Source: Alphaproteobacteria bacterium (GTDB lineage: Bacteria; Pseudomonadota; Alphaproteobacteria; Sphingomonadales; Kordiimonadaceae). Taken from it: a stretch of DNA of 64,000 nt. The notes beneath the pieces are model-generated. The model searched no databases. It was not told the origin of the DNA and worked only from the letters and a program-made list of their open reading frames with translations. Positions within the stretch are counted from its first letter, which is position 1; every line of letters begins with the position of its first letter. A program made the position numbers and the translations under genes. This document shows, piece by piece, positions 51,635 to 61,000 of the stretch. Where the stretch lies: positions 1-64,000 of the forward strand of contig SBGU01000046.1 of NCBI GenBank assembly GCA_006226495.1, in the 5' to 3' direction.

Positions 51635-52171
51635 ATGCGGCGCGCCACAGCCGCCCTGTTGCTGTTGCTGTGGTGCGCCCCATGCCCTGCCCTGGCTGAC
51701 GAACAAAAGCTCGCGAGCCCAGACGAGGTGCGGGAGGCCGTCGCGGTATTCACCGACTGGGCCAATGCCTATATCGCCGGCGATTACAGCCGGCAGTGGC
51801 GCCTGACCGACCCGCGCATAAGGCACTGGAAAACCGAAAACCGCTGGCACAAGGCCATGCGCAAGGCCGTCAGGCGCGACGGCGTACTCACCACGGTCGA
51901 TATCCGCTCGGCAGGCCCCATGCCCGGCGACAAGCTGCCCTGCACCGAAATGCGTCACTGTTACCCGACCGACCTGACCGCCGTGGTGCTGATCCTGGAT
52001 ACCAGCTACGCGCACGCGGCGGTGAAGCAGCCGGAATTCATGGTCATGGTGCAGGGCGAAGAAGGCTGGCGCGTGGGCGGCGGCAATTTCCCCAACCGCC
52101 CGTTTGGCGAATCCATGGTGATCCTGAACAGCATCGACGAACGGCGATACCAGCCGGGCCGCACCCCTTAG
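51635..52171 (+). CDS. Small secreted protein, DUF4019-like
   Basis: The 178-residue product has a signal peptide (about 1-22, ending PALADE) and a domain with FTDWANAYIAGDYSRQWRLTD and RWHKAMRKAVRRDGVL, similar to DUF4019 proteins. Two Cys residues in CTEMRHC could form a disulfide. The function is unknown. It starts 2 bp after the DsbA-like gene, so it is co-transcribed with envelope quality-control genes. Confidence 0.7.
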   Translation: MRRATAALLLLLWCAPCPALADEQKLASPDEVREAVAVFTDWANAYIAGDYSRQWRLTDPRIRHWKTENRWHKAMRKAVRRDGVLTTVDIRSAGPMPGDKLPCTEMRHCYPTDLTAVVLILDTSYAHAAVKQPEFMVMVQGEEGWRVGGGNFPNRPFGESMVILNSIDERRYQPGRTP

Positions 52172-52192
52172 GCTGCGGCCGTTTGCATTTCC

Positions 52193-53179
52193 CTAGATCA
52201 GGCCAGACAGCGGCGAGCTCGGGTCGGCATAGCGTTTTTTGGGCATGCGACCCGCAAGATAGGCCAGACGCCCGCTTTCGACCGCCAGTTTCATGGCGCG
52301 CGCCATCATTACCGGTTTTTTGGCTTCGGCAATCGCGGTGTTCATCAGCACACCGTCACAGCCCAGTTCCATGGCCACTGCGGCATCCGACGCCGTGCCG
52401 ACACCGGCGTCCACCAGCACGGGCACATTCGCCTGTTCGATCATCAGCCGGATCTGCACCGGGTTCTGGATGCCAAGGCCCGAGCCGATGGGCGCACCCA
52501 GCGGCATGATCGCCACGCAGCCCATATCCTCCAGCCGCCTGGCGGCGATGGGGTCGTCGGAGCAGTATACCATGACCTTGAAACCATCCCTGATCAGCGC
52601 TTCAGCGGCGGTGAAGGTTTCCAGCATGTTGGGATAGAGGGTCTTCTGGTCGCCCAGCACTTCAAGCTTCACCAGGTCCCAACCACCGGCTTCACGCGCC
52701 AGACGAAGGGTGCGCACGGCGCTGTCGGCATCAAAACAGCCGGCGGTGTTCGGCAGATACGTGATTTTTTTTGGGTCCAGATAATCGACCAGCATCGGCT
52801 GGTTCGGGTCCGAGACATTGACCCGGCGCACGGCCACGGTGACGATTTCGGCGCCAGACGCCGCGACCGCCGCTGCCGTTTCTTCGAAATCCTTGTATTT
52901 GCCGGTGCCGACAATCAGGCGCGAGCTGTAGGTCTTGCCCGCCAGGGTCCAGGTGTCTTGGTCCGTCACTGTTTCCAGTCCTCCGCCGATAAAATGAACA
53001 ATTTCAAGCCGGTCGCCGTCTGCCAGGCACACATCAGCATAGGTGGATTTGGGCACGATCTCCCGATTGCGCTCAACCGCCACCTTTGTGGGATCAAGGC
53101 CCAGGCCCCGCAGAAACCCTGCGATATCGGTCGCTGCGTCCAGATTTTTGGTGTCGCCATTGACGGTGATGCTGATCAC
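52193..53179 (-). CDS. thiSG: Fused sulfur carrier ThiS and thiazole synthase ThiG
   Basis: The 328-residue protein joins ThiS (about 1-67: [20 protein letters not shown] ... [15 protein letters not shown]) to ThiG (about 75-328), whose Schiff-base Lys171 is in [21 protein letters not shown] and [11 protein letters not shown] are also present. ThiS normally ends in a free Gly-Gly that is thiocarboxylated; here the GGG is internal and leads into ThiG. The start is GTG 53179, with AGGATCAGG upstream. No other thi gene is nearby, and no TPP riboswitch motif was seen. Confidence 0.92.
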   Translation of the reverse strand: MISITVNGDTKNLDAATDIAGFLRGLGLDPTKVAVERNREIVPKSTYADVCLADGDRLEIVHFIGGGLETVTDQDTWTLAGKTYSSRLIVGTGKYKDFEETAAAVAASGAEIVTVAVRRVNVSDPNQPMLVDYLDPKKITYLPNTAGCFDADSAVRTLRLAREAGGWDLVKLEVLGDQKTLYPNMLETFTAAEALIRDGFKVMVYCSDDPIAARRLEDMGCVAIMPLGAPIGSGLGIQNPVQIRLMIEQANVPVLVDAGVGTASDAAVAMELGCDGVLMNTAIAEAKKPVMMARAMKLAVESGRLAYLAGRMPKKRYADPSSPLSGLI

Positions 53180-53252
53180 GGTGCCTGATCCTTTGGTACG
53201 TGGTGCGCCTGCAGGCGCGGTCGGACAATACAACAATTTTATCCTTCCGGCT

Positions 53253-53280
53253 TTGCATGCCATGCATATGGCATTATACA
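53253..53280 (+). promoter_or_regulatory. Candidate aroQ-accBC promoter with built-in inverted repeat
   Basis: TTGCAT (53253-53258) and TATACA (53275-53280) are 16 bp apart. Between and overlapping them is a perfect inverted repeat ATGCCAT-GCAT-ATGGCAT (53257-53274), where a repressor could block polymerase. Transcription would start near 53287 for aroQ and the genes after it. Confidence 0.5.
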
Positions 53281-53319
53281 GGGGGCTTCAAGCGATCTGT
53301 CGGAACAGTGAGCCCGCAT

Positions 53320-53778
53320 ATGACTGAAAAATCTTCTGCCCGGATTCTGGTGCTCAATGGCCCCAATCTGAACCTTCTGGGGACCCGGGAACCAAAAACC
53401 TACGGCACGACCAGTCTGGGCGACCTTGAGGCCATGGTCAAAAGCCACGCGGCGACCTGCAGCTTCAGTGTCGATTTCCGGCAGACCAATAACGAAGGCA
53501 CCCTGGTGGACTGGATACAGGAAGGTGGCAAGGGGTTTGCCGGCATCATCCTGAATGCAGCGGCCTATACCCATACGTCCGTCGCCATCCATGACGCCAT
53601 CGCCGCCATAAAGACACCGGTTATAGAGGTGCATCTGTCCAACATTTTCAAGCGGGAGCCGTTCCGCCACCATTCCTATGTTTCGGATGTGGCGGCTGGC
53701 GTGATCTGCGGCTTTGGGCCTGTTGGATATATTCTTGCGATTGACGCGCTAGAGAGTATGCTGCGCCACCAATCATGA
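53320..53778 (+). CDS. aroQ: 3-dehydroquinate dehydratase, type II
   Basis: The 152-residue enzyme dehydrates 3-dehydroquinate in the shikimate pathway. Motifs include LVLNGPNLNLLGTREP with the active Arg, YGTTSLGDLEA with the catalytic Tyr, NNEGTLVDWIQ, LNAAAYTHTSVAIHDAI with the His and VEVHLSNIFKREPFRHHS. The ATG at 53320 is the family start; an upstream extension from 53200 would run through the promoter. It leads the aroQ-accB-accC cluster conserved in the class. Confidence 0.96.
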   Translation: MTEKSSARILVLNGPNLNLLGTREPKTYGTTSLGDLEAMVKSHAATCSFSVDFRQTNNEGTLVDWIQEGGKGFAGIILNAAAYTHTSVAIHDAIAAIKTPVIEVHLSNIFKREPFRHHSYVSDVAAGVICGFGPVGYILAIDALESMLRHQS

Positions 53779-53801
53779 TCGAGGGGTAAGGACTTAGTAT
53801 C

Positions 53802-54275
53802 ATGTCGAAAATTCAAGATTATAAAGAACTCATTCGCGAACTCGCGGAACTCCTGGACAAATCAACCCTGTCCGAAATCGAGGTAGAGGAAGAAGACTTC
53901 CGTATCCGCGTCGCCCGTGATGTTCCGAATGCGGTCAGCTATACCGCGCCGGCCATGGCCGCCCCTGTTGCTGCCGCCGCGCCCGTCGCCGCACCTGCCG
54001 CCGCACCGGTCGCGCCTGCTGCCGCCAATCCGGCTGACCACCCGGGTGCCGTACCGGCGCCGATGGTCGGCACAGCCTATGCTTCGCCCTCGCCCGGCGC
54101 CGATCTGTTCATCAAGGTTGGTGACACCGTCAAGGAAGGCGACACTCTCCTGATCATCGAAGCGATGAAAGTGATGAACCAGATTGCGTCGCCCAAATCC
54201 GGCAAGGTGAAGGAAATCTTCTTCGCCGACGCGCAGCCGGTCGAATATGGCGAAGTTCTCTGCATCATCGAGTAG
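53802..54275 (+). CDS. accB: Biotin carboxyl carrier protein of acetyl-CoA carboxylase
   Basis: The 157-residue protein has a helical N terminus, an Ala/Pro-rich hinge (about 45-80) and a biotinyl domain. The biotin-accepting Lys123 is in IIEAMKVMNQI. It carries CO2 on biotin between AccC and the carboxyltransferase to make malonyl-CoA, the substrate of FabD. accC begins 11 bp downstream. Confidence 0.97.
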   Translation: MSKIQDYKELIRELAELLDKSTLSEIEVEEEDFRIRVARDVPNAVSYTAPAMAAPVAAAAPVAAPAAAPVAPAAANPADHPGAVPAPMVGTAYASPSPGADLFIKVGDTVKEGDTLLIIEAMKVMNQIASPKSGKVKEIFFADAQPVEYGEVLCIIE

Positions 54276-54286
54276 GACGATAACGC

Positions 54287-55633
54287 ATGTTCAAGAAAGT
54301 CCTGATCGCCAACCGGGGCGAGATCGCACTTCGCATCCACCGTGCCTGCCATGAAATGGGCATCAAGACGGTCGCCGTGCACTCGACCGCCGACAATGAT
54401 GCCATGCATGTGCGGCTGGCGGACGAAAGTGTCTGCATCGGCCCGCCCGCGTCCGGCCAGAGCTACCTGAATATCCCGGCCATCATTTCGGCGGCTGAAA
54501 TCACCGGCGCGGACGCCATCCACCCCGGTTACGGTTTCCTCTCGGAAAATGCCCGTTTTGCCGAAATCGTTGCCGGCCACGGCATCACCTTCATCGGCCC
54601 GTCGCCCGAGCATATCCGCCAGATGGGCGACAAGATCACCGCCAAGGAAACCGTGAAGAAACTGGGCATCCCGGTTGTTCCCGGTTCCGCCGGCGGCATC
54701 ACCGACGACGATGAAGCCCGCAAGGTGTGTGAAGAGATCGGTTTCCCGGTCATCATCAAGGCATCAGCGGGCGGTGGTGGCCGCGGCATGCAGATCGTGC
54801 GCACCGCTGACGAACTGCCGCGCAAGCTGCAGACCTGCCGTACCGAAGCCAAGGCGGCCTTCGGCGACGACGCTGTCTATATCGAGAAATTCCTGCAGAA
54901 ACCCCGGCACATCGAGTTCCAGATCATCGGTGACAGCCATGGCAACTGTATCCACCTGGGCGAACGGGACTGCAGCCTGCAGCGCCGCCACCAGAAGGTT
55001 CTCGAAGAAGCGCCGTCCCCGGTGATCGACAGCACCACCCGTGAACGCATGGGCGGCATCGTCGCCCGCGCCATGGCCGATTTCGGCTATTGCGGCGCCG
55101 GCACCATCGAGTTCCTGTATGAAGACGGCGAATTCTATTTCATCGAAATGAATACCCGTGTTCAGGTGGAACATCCGGTGACCGAAATGATCACCGGCAT
55201 CGATATCGTGCGCGAACAGATCCGGGTCGCCTCGGGCGAGAAGCTCAGCTACACGCAGGACATGGTGCGGTTCTTCGGCCATGCCATCGAATGCCGCGTG
55301 AATGCCGAGCATCCTTTCACCTTTGTGCCGAGCCCGGGCAACGTGACCCAGTATCACCCGCCCGGCGGCCTGAACGTGCGCTGCGACAGCGCGGTTTATG
55401 CCGGCTACAAGATTCCGCCCTATTATGACAGCATGGTCGCCAAGCTGATCGTGTCCGGCTACACCCGCGAGGGCTGCCTGATGCGGCTTCGGCGGTCGCT
55501 TGAGGAATATGTGATCGACGGTGTCACCACCACGATCCCGCTTCACCAGGCGCTGATCGACAATGACGAGTTCCGCGCCGGCCAGTATGATATTCACTGG
55601 CTGGAAAAATTCCTGGCGGAACGCAACAAATAG
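54287..55633 (+). CDS. accC: Biotin carboxylase subunit of acetyl-CoA carboxylase
   Basis: The 448-residue ATP-grasp enzyme carboxylates biotin on AccB. Signatures are [33 protein letters not shown], the glycine-rich loop [14 protein letters not shown], and [21 protein letters not shown] with the metal-binding Glu residues and the catalytic Arg. It is of standard length. aat starts 40 bp after the stop. Confidence 0.97.
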   Translation: MFKKVLIANRGEIALRIHRACHEMGIKTVAVHSTADNDAMHVRLADESVCIGPPASGQSYLNIPAIISAAEITGADAIHPGYGFLSENARFAEIVAGHGITFIGPSPEHIRQMGDKITAKETVKKLGIPVVPGSAGGITDDDEARKVCEEIGFPVIIKASAGGGGRGMQIVRTADELPRKLQTCRTEAKAAFGDDAVYIEKFLQKPRHIEFQIIGDSHGNCIHLGERDCSLQRRHQKVLEEAPSPVIDSTTRERMGGIVARAMADFGYCGAGTIEFLYEDGEFYFIEMNTRVQVEHPVTEMITGIDIVREQIRVASGEKLSYTQDMVRFFGHAIECRVNAEHPFTFVPSPGNVTQYHPPGGLNVRCDSAVYAGYKIPPYYDSMVAKLIVSGYTREGCLMRLRRSLEEYVIDGVTTTIPLHQALIDNDEFRAGQYDIHWLEKFLAERNK

Positions 55634-55663
55634 CACTGTCGCAAACGCACATAGATACGATAA

Positions 55664-55700
55664 ATTAGGGGTTATGCCACATGATGTCATAACCCCTAAT
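55664..55700 (+). repeat. 13-bp perfect inverted repeat covering the aat ribosome site and start codon
   Basis: Arms ATTAGGGGTTATG (55664-55676) and CATAACCCCTAAT (55688-55700) are exact reverse complements around an 11-nt loop that itself contains ACAT-G-ATGT. The left arm contains the aat Shine-Dalgarno AGGGG and its ATG. A CTTTT tract follows the right arm. It could be an RNA hairpin that blocks translation, an attenuator, or a DNA operator. Confidence 0.85.
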
Positions 55701-56333
55701 CTTTTGTTGCAGGCCTATGCCGCCGGCGTGTTCCCCATGGCCGAAAGCCGGGACGATGCCGAACTGTTCTGGGTCGACCCCGATGAACGCGGCATCCTGC
55801 CCCTTCAGCATTTCCATATGCCCAAATCGCTGGCCAAGGTCGTGCGCCAGGACCGGTTCGAGGTTCGGGTCGATACAGCCTTCAGGCGTGTGATGCAGGC
55901 CTGTGCGCGCCCGGCCCGCGGGCGCGAGACCACCTGGATCAGCGAACGGATTGAAGCCCTTTATACCGACCTTCATGCGCGCGGGTTTGCCCATTCCGTG
56001 GAATGCTGGCTCGATGGCCGGCTGGCGGGCGGGCTCTATGGTGTGTCGATGGCCGGGGCCTTCTTCGGCGAAAGCATGTTCCACCGGGAAACAGACGCCA
56101 GCAAGGTTGCCCTTGTACATCTGGTCGCGCGGCTGAAAGCCGGCGGTTTCAGCCTCCTGGATACCCAGTTTGTCACCGATCACCTGAAACAGTTCGGTGC
56201 GCGCGAAATTCCGCGCAAGGAATATCACGCGCGGCTGAGGGACGCGCTCAACCAGATCACGGCCAATTTCTATTCGCTGGGGGACGTCTCGTCGGGGTCG
56301 ACCGTCTTGCAGTTGATCACCCAGACATCATAG
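55674..56333 (+). CDS. aat: Leucyl/phenylalanyl-tRNA-protein transferase
   Basis: The 219-residue enzyme adds Leu or Phe to proteins with N-terminal Arg or Lys, marking them for ClpAP through Clp[55 protein letters not shown] and [16 protein letters not shown] are diagnostic. ATG 55674 has AGGGG upstream, but both lie in one arm of a strong inverted repeat. No other in-frame ATG precedes the conserved core. The end overlaps the convergent DUF2155 gene by 64 bp. Confidence 0.95.
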   Translation: MPHDVITPNLLLQAYAAGVFPMAESRDDAELFWVDPDERGILPLQHFHMPKSLAKVVRQDRFEVRVDTAFRRVMQACARPARGRETTWISERIEALYTDLHARGFAHSVECWLDGRLAGGLYGVSMAGAFFGESMFHRETDASKVALVHLVARLKAGGFSLLDTQFVTDHLKQFGAREIPRKEYHARLRDALNQITANFYSLGDVSSGSTVLQLITQTS

Positions 56334-56728
56334 ACCGGATGCTCGAGCGCATTGAGCGCCGGGCTTGAGGCAATCATCCAGCCGTCGAACACGCGCTCCC
56401 GGTTCCCTGCCCGCTTGATATCGTCGATTTCGAGATAGGCATAGGTTTCGGGTGTTTCGATCGGCGGCCGGGTCCGGCAATAGCGCGCGGTCAGCGCCAG
56501 GGTGCCAAACTGCACTTCTTCGCCAATCGGCAGTTCAAGTTCGGTCGTGCGGGCGGTGATTTTATCCAGCGCCCGCAGAACCGCGATATTGTGGGATGTG
56601 TTGGCCGGATCGTCAGCGCCTCCGGGGATCGGCTGCATATCCTGGCCGGAAACGGCAGGCGCAGCCATGGCCATGGCAGCCGCAGCCGCCATCACCAGCG
56701 CCAACCGGTTATTCCTTCTTGGCGCCAT
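56270..56728 (-). CDS. DUF2155 secreted protein
   Basis: The 152-residue product has a signal peptide (about 1-29, ending PAVSGQ) and the DUF2155 core: [43 protein letters not shown] and [21 protein letters not shown]. Its two Cys residues could pair. The role of the family is unknown; it is conserved beside aat and mlaD in alphaproteobacteria. ATG 56728 overlaps the mlaD end by 20 bp; ATG 56755 is also possible. Confidence 0.88.
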   Translation of the reverse strand: MAPRRNNRLALVMAAAAAMAMAAPAVSGQDMQPIPGGADDPANTSHNIAVLRALDKITARTTELELPIGEEVQFGTLALTARYCRTRPPIETPETYAYLEIDDIKRAGNRERVFDGWMIASSPALNALEHPVYDVWVINCKTVDPDETSPSE

Positions 56729-57167
56729 CACTGCCGCCGGTGGCGAACTTGCCAATCAGACCCAGAAGGTCAAGCGCATCCTGGGTTTCCGAAACCTCGT
56801 CGCCGTCCGCCAGCATGTCGTCCATGCCGCCCGGGATCAGGGTCAGGTACTTGCCCCCCAGAAGGCCTTCCTGCGATACGGCCGCCGCGGTATCCACCGG
56901 CAGCTCGATATCGGATTTCACGGAAAAACGGATGATCGCTTGGTACGTCTTGTTGTCCAGTTCACTGGAAACCACGGTGCCGACCTTGATGCCGGCCAGG
57001 CGCACGTCCGAGCCGACACCGATGCCGTCAATCTGGTCGAAACGCGCCTGCAGCACATAACCGCCGCTGACACCGCCATCTGTGCGGTCATAGGCGAAAA
57101 CCAGGAACCAGCCGGCAATCGCCAGCACCAGGGCACCAATGAGGGACTCTACCAGATTGCTCGACAT
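56709..57167 (-). CDS. mlaD: MlaD-type MCE domain lipid transport protein
   Basis: The 152-residue protein has one N-terminal membrane helix (about 5-25) and an MCE domain (FDQIDGIGVGSDVRLAGIKVGTV ... VSQEGLLGGKYLTLIPGG). MlaD rings in the inner membrane conduct phospholipids between the membranes, working with MlaE, MlaF and MlaC. Those partners are not in this window. The gene lies between NDUFA12 and DUF2155, its usual alphaproteobacterial place. Confidence 0.92.
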   Translation of the reverse strand: MSSNLVESLIGALVLAIAGWFLVFAYDRTDGGVSGGYVLQARFDQIDGIGVGSDVRLAGIKVGTVVSSELDNKTYQAIIRFSVKSDIELPVDTAAAVSQEGLLGGKYLTLIPGGMDDMLADGDEVSETQDALDLLGLIGKFATGGSDGAKKE

Positions 57168-57197
57168 ACAAACCTTTCAGGGCCGCGGAGGCGCGTC

Positions 57198-57596
57198 TTA
57201 CGGGCGCCAGGCTTCATAGTCCGCCGTGGTTGCAGCGCGCTTGCCGCCGGCATTCAGGCTGCCGGCCGGGAAATAGGCGCCGTCCGTACCGGTCAGGTTC
57301 GGTACATGGTCCTTTTCCCAGGATTTGACGACAAACGGCTTTTCGGTCGGCGGCGTATCGACGGTGTAATGCAGCCAGCCATGCCAGTCTGCCGGTACAC
57401 GCGACGCTTCGACCGGGCCGTTCTTGTAGATGACCCAGCGGCGGCGGCCGTTCTTTTCCTTGTAATAAACATTGCCCTGGCTGTCCTCGCCCACTTTCAC
57501 GCCCTTGCGGCTCGTGAACACGCGGGTACCTACCGTGGCGGTGTTCCACCAGGTGAAGATCGGCGACGAAAAGAGCTTGGAGATAAGACCGGCCAT
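57198..57596 (-). CDS. NADH:ubiquinone oxidoreductase accessory subunit NDUFA12
   Basis: The 132-residue product matches the complex I 17.2-kDa accessory subunit: FTWWNTATVGTRVFTSRKGVKVGED, VYYKEKNGRRRWVIYKNG and ADWHGWLHYTVDTPPTEKPF. This subunit is shared by mitochondria and alphaproteobacteria, which supports the class assignment. The start at 57596 gives the family N terminus; a longer reading from 57653 is not conserved. It heads the minus-strand NDUFA12-mlaD-DUF2155 group. Confidence 0.93.
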   Translation of the reverse strand: MAGLISKLFSSPIFTWWNTATVGTRVFTSRKGVKVGEDSQGNVYYKEKNGRRRWVIYKNGPVEASRVPADWHGWLHYTVDTPPTEKPFVVKSWEKDHVPNLTGTDGAYFPAGSLNAGGKRAATTADYEAWRP

Positions 57597-58037
57597 AACA
57601 TGTGTTCCATACTGTGGATGTTTGCGGGCCCGTTTAGCATGTTTGTGCCGCAAGGAAAAGCGGCAGCATGCATCTTTGCGACAAATCCGTCATAAACGAG
57701 TCGTCGCCCGGGTCTGCACCATCTTGCACCTCCGACCTTCTAAGGGCGCTTTAAGGAAAGAATAAGGCAATTGCGCATCGACTCACCAACCATCAACGAG
57801 TCGAGGTTTCGTGCGGCTTTCCAAGGGGTCCGTCAACGCCATCAATTTTAAAAATGCGCTTGTCGTTTGGTCCTTTTCACCCCTACACTTTGCGAACTTT
57901 TGGGCACGGCCCCCAACATCTTGTGGGGCCGCAGGCCGGGTGAGCGCCGTCAGACTTGAGCGAGAGCAAGGCTGAACAAGACAAAAAATGTCAGGCTGCG
58001 ACCGATTGGCCGGGTTGGAAACATACGGGGGAACCTA
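57597..58037 (+). promoter_or_regulatory. nrdJ upstream region: promoter, GANTC sites and inverted repeats
   Basis: The 441-bp gap holds no supported gene. A candidate promoter is TTGTCG (57860-57865) and TACACT (57884-57889), 18 bp apart. Three GANTC sites lie at 57698, 57780 and 57798; the last two belong to an inverted repeat TCGACTC/GAGTCGA (57778-57804). A hairpin CGGCCCC/GGGGCCG (57907-57931) would be in the leader. I saw no B12-box or NrdR box. Confidence 0.5.
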
Positions 58038-61000
58038 ATGCGTATTGAGCGCCGCTTCACGAAAGATATCTCTTGTCCTTACGCCGGCATGGAATGGCGT
58101 GCTGCAGTCAGTGAAATTCGCAATCCGGACGGTTCTGTCGTTTTTCATATGGATGGTGTCGAGGTCCCCGCGGACTGGAGCCAGGTCGCGACCGACATCA
58201 TTGCCCAGAAATATTTCCGCAAGGCCGGCGTGCCCCAGGCGCTGAAGCCTGTTGAAGAGAATACGGTCCCGAGCTGGCTGTGGCGCAAGGAAGCCGACAA
58301 GGACGCCCTGGCCCAGATGCCGGAAGACAAGCGTTATGGGTCCGAGACAAGCGCCAAGCAGGTGTTCGACCGTCTGGCCGGCACCTGGACCTATTGGGGC
58401 TGGAAAGGCGGCTATTTCGAAAGCGAAGCCGACGCCCAGGCCTTTTTTGACGAAATGCGTTTCATGCTGGCAAGCCAGATGGCTGCGCCCAACAGCCCGC
58501 AATGGTTCAACACGGGCCTGCACTGGGCTTATGGCATCGACGGCCCGGCACAGGGCCATCATTATGTCGATTTCGAAAGCGGTAAGCTCGTGCGCTCCAA
58601 AAGCTCTTACGAGCACCCGCAGCCGCACGCCTGCTTCATTCAGTCGGTGTCGGACGATCTGGTGAACGAAGGTGGCATCATGGACCTTTGGGTCCGCGAG
58701 GCCCGTCTGTTCAAATATGGTTCCGGCACCGGCTCGAACTTCTCGAACGTGCGCGGCGAAGGCGAACGGCTTTCGGGCGGCGGCAAATCGTCGGGCCTGA
58801 TGAGCTTCCTCAAGATTGGTGACCGCGCCGCGGGCGCCATCAAATCGGGTGGCACCACCCGCCGCGCCGCCAAGATGGTGGTTGTCGACATCGATCACCC
58901 GGATATCGAGGCCTATATCAACTGGAAAGTGACCGAAGAACAGAAGGTCGCCGCACTTGTTTCCGGTTCCAAGCTCAATGAAATCCACCTGAACCGTATC
59001 ATGAAGGCCTGCCACGAAGCCAAGGCCGACATGGGCGACGAAGCGTTTGAGCCCAAACAGAACCGGGCCCTGAAGAAAGAAGTGATCGCTGCCCGCAAGG
59101 TGATGATCCCGGAAAATTATGTGCAACGTGTCATCCAGTTCGCGAAGCAGGGTTATACCTCGATCGACTTCAAAACCTACAACACCGACTGGGATTCGGA
59201 AGCCTACCTGACCGTTTCCGGCCAGAATTCCAACAACTCCATCCGTGTCACCGACGCCTTCATGAAGGCGGCCAAGGGCGGCATGGACTGGAACCTGACC
59301 AACCGGATCTGCGGCACGGTGGCCAAAACCGTGAACGCGGGCGACCTGTGGCGCGATGTCGGCCATGCGGCCTGGGCCTGTGCCGACCCCGGTATCCAGT
59401 TCCACACCACCATCAACGACTGGCACACCTGCCCGGCGTCCGGTGAAATCAGGGCCTCGAACCCCTGCTCCGAATATATGTTCCTGGACGATACGGCCTG
59501 TAACCTCGCATCCCTGAACCTGCTGACCTTCCGGGGTGAAGACGGCAAGTTCCTGGTCGAGAATTTCAAGCATGCCGTGCGGCTCTGGACCATGGTGCTC
59601 GAGATTTCGGTGATGATGGCGCAGTTCCCGTCCAAGGAAATTGCCCAGTTGTCCTATGAATACCGCACTCTGGGTCTTGGCTTCGCCAACATCGGTGGCC
59701 TCCTGATGAGCCTGGGCCTGCCGTATGACAGCGACGCCGGCCGTGCCCTTTGCGGCGCCATCACAGCCCTGATGACGGGCGAAAGTTATGCTACGTCGGC
59801 CGAAATGGCCAGCGAACTGGGGGCGTTCCCGGGATATGCCAAGAACGCGGACCATATGCTCAGGGTCATGCGCAACCACCGGCGCGCCGCATACGGCCAG
59901 ACCAACGGCTATGAAAAGCTGCATACCAAGCCGGTTGCGCTCGACCATGAAAACTGTCCGGACAATGCCATTGTCATTGCCGCCGTCGATGCCTGGGACC
60001 GCGCCCTCGACATCGGTGAAAAACACGGTTTCCGCAACGCCCAGGCGTCGGTGATCGCCCCCACGGGCACCATCGGCCTCGTCATGGACTGCGACACCAC
60101 CGGCATCGAACCCGATTTTGCGTTGGTAAAGTTCAAGAAGCTGGCGGGCGGCGGTTATTTCAAGATCATCAACCGCATTGTGCCCGACGCCCTGACCACA
60201 CTTGGCTATAAGGCCGACGAGATCAAGGCGATCGAGGATTATGCGGTCGGCCATGGCACCCTCAAGGATGCACCGGGCGTCAATTACGACCTGCTGCGCG
60301 AACGCGGTTTCGGCACAGAACAGATCGAAAAGATCGAATCCCAGGCCCGGAACGCCTTCGATATCAAATTCATCTTCAACCAGTGGACCTTGGGCGCCGG
60401 TTTCTGCAAGGAAAAGCTCGGTTTCTCGGACGCTGAACTGAACGATTACAATTTCGACATGCTGGTCTCGCTCGGTTTCTCGAAAGAGGATATTTCAGCG
60501 GCGAACCTGTTCTGCTGTGGTGCCATGACCCTCGAAGGCGCACCGCATCTGAAAGAAGAACATTATGCGGTGTTCGACTGCGCGAACCCGTGCGGCAAGA
60601 TCGGCAAGCGCTACCTGTCGTGGGAAAGCCATATCCGCATGATGGCGGCGGCACAGCCCTTCATCTCGGGCGCCATCTCCAAAACCATCAATATGCCGAA
60701 CAATGCCAATGTCGAAGATTGCATGGCCGCCTACGAGCTCAGTTGGTCGCTGGCGCTGAAGGCCAACGCGCTCTACCGCGACGGCTCCAAACTCAGCCAG
60801 CCCCTGAACGCCGCCCTTCTGGACGATGTCGACCTCGAGGAAGATTTCGAGGACCTGTCGATGGCGGAAAAAACCACCGTGGTGGCCGAACGCATTGTCG
60901 AACGGATTGTCGAGGTGGAACGCCAGGGCCCGCAGAAGCGCAAGCGCCTGCCGGAACGCCGCAAGGGTTACACCCAGAAAGCCATGGTTGGCGGCCACAA

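Noticed and set aside
53180-53319. TPP riboswitch before thiSG
   Set aside because: The leader of the minus-strand gene is short and has no CUGAGA-type core.
57850-58037. Cobalamin riboswitch before nrdJ
   Set aside because: No B12-box-like core was seen and the leader looks too short for the full element; a model search would settle it.
58035-60254. Minus-strand open frame of 739 codons opposite nrdJ
   Set aside because: It mirrors the coding frame of nrdJ, has no recognisable domain and has no promoter or ribosome site of its own.
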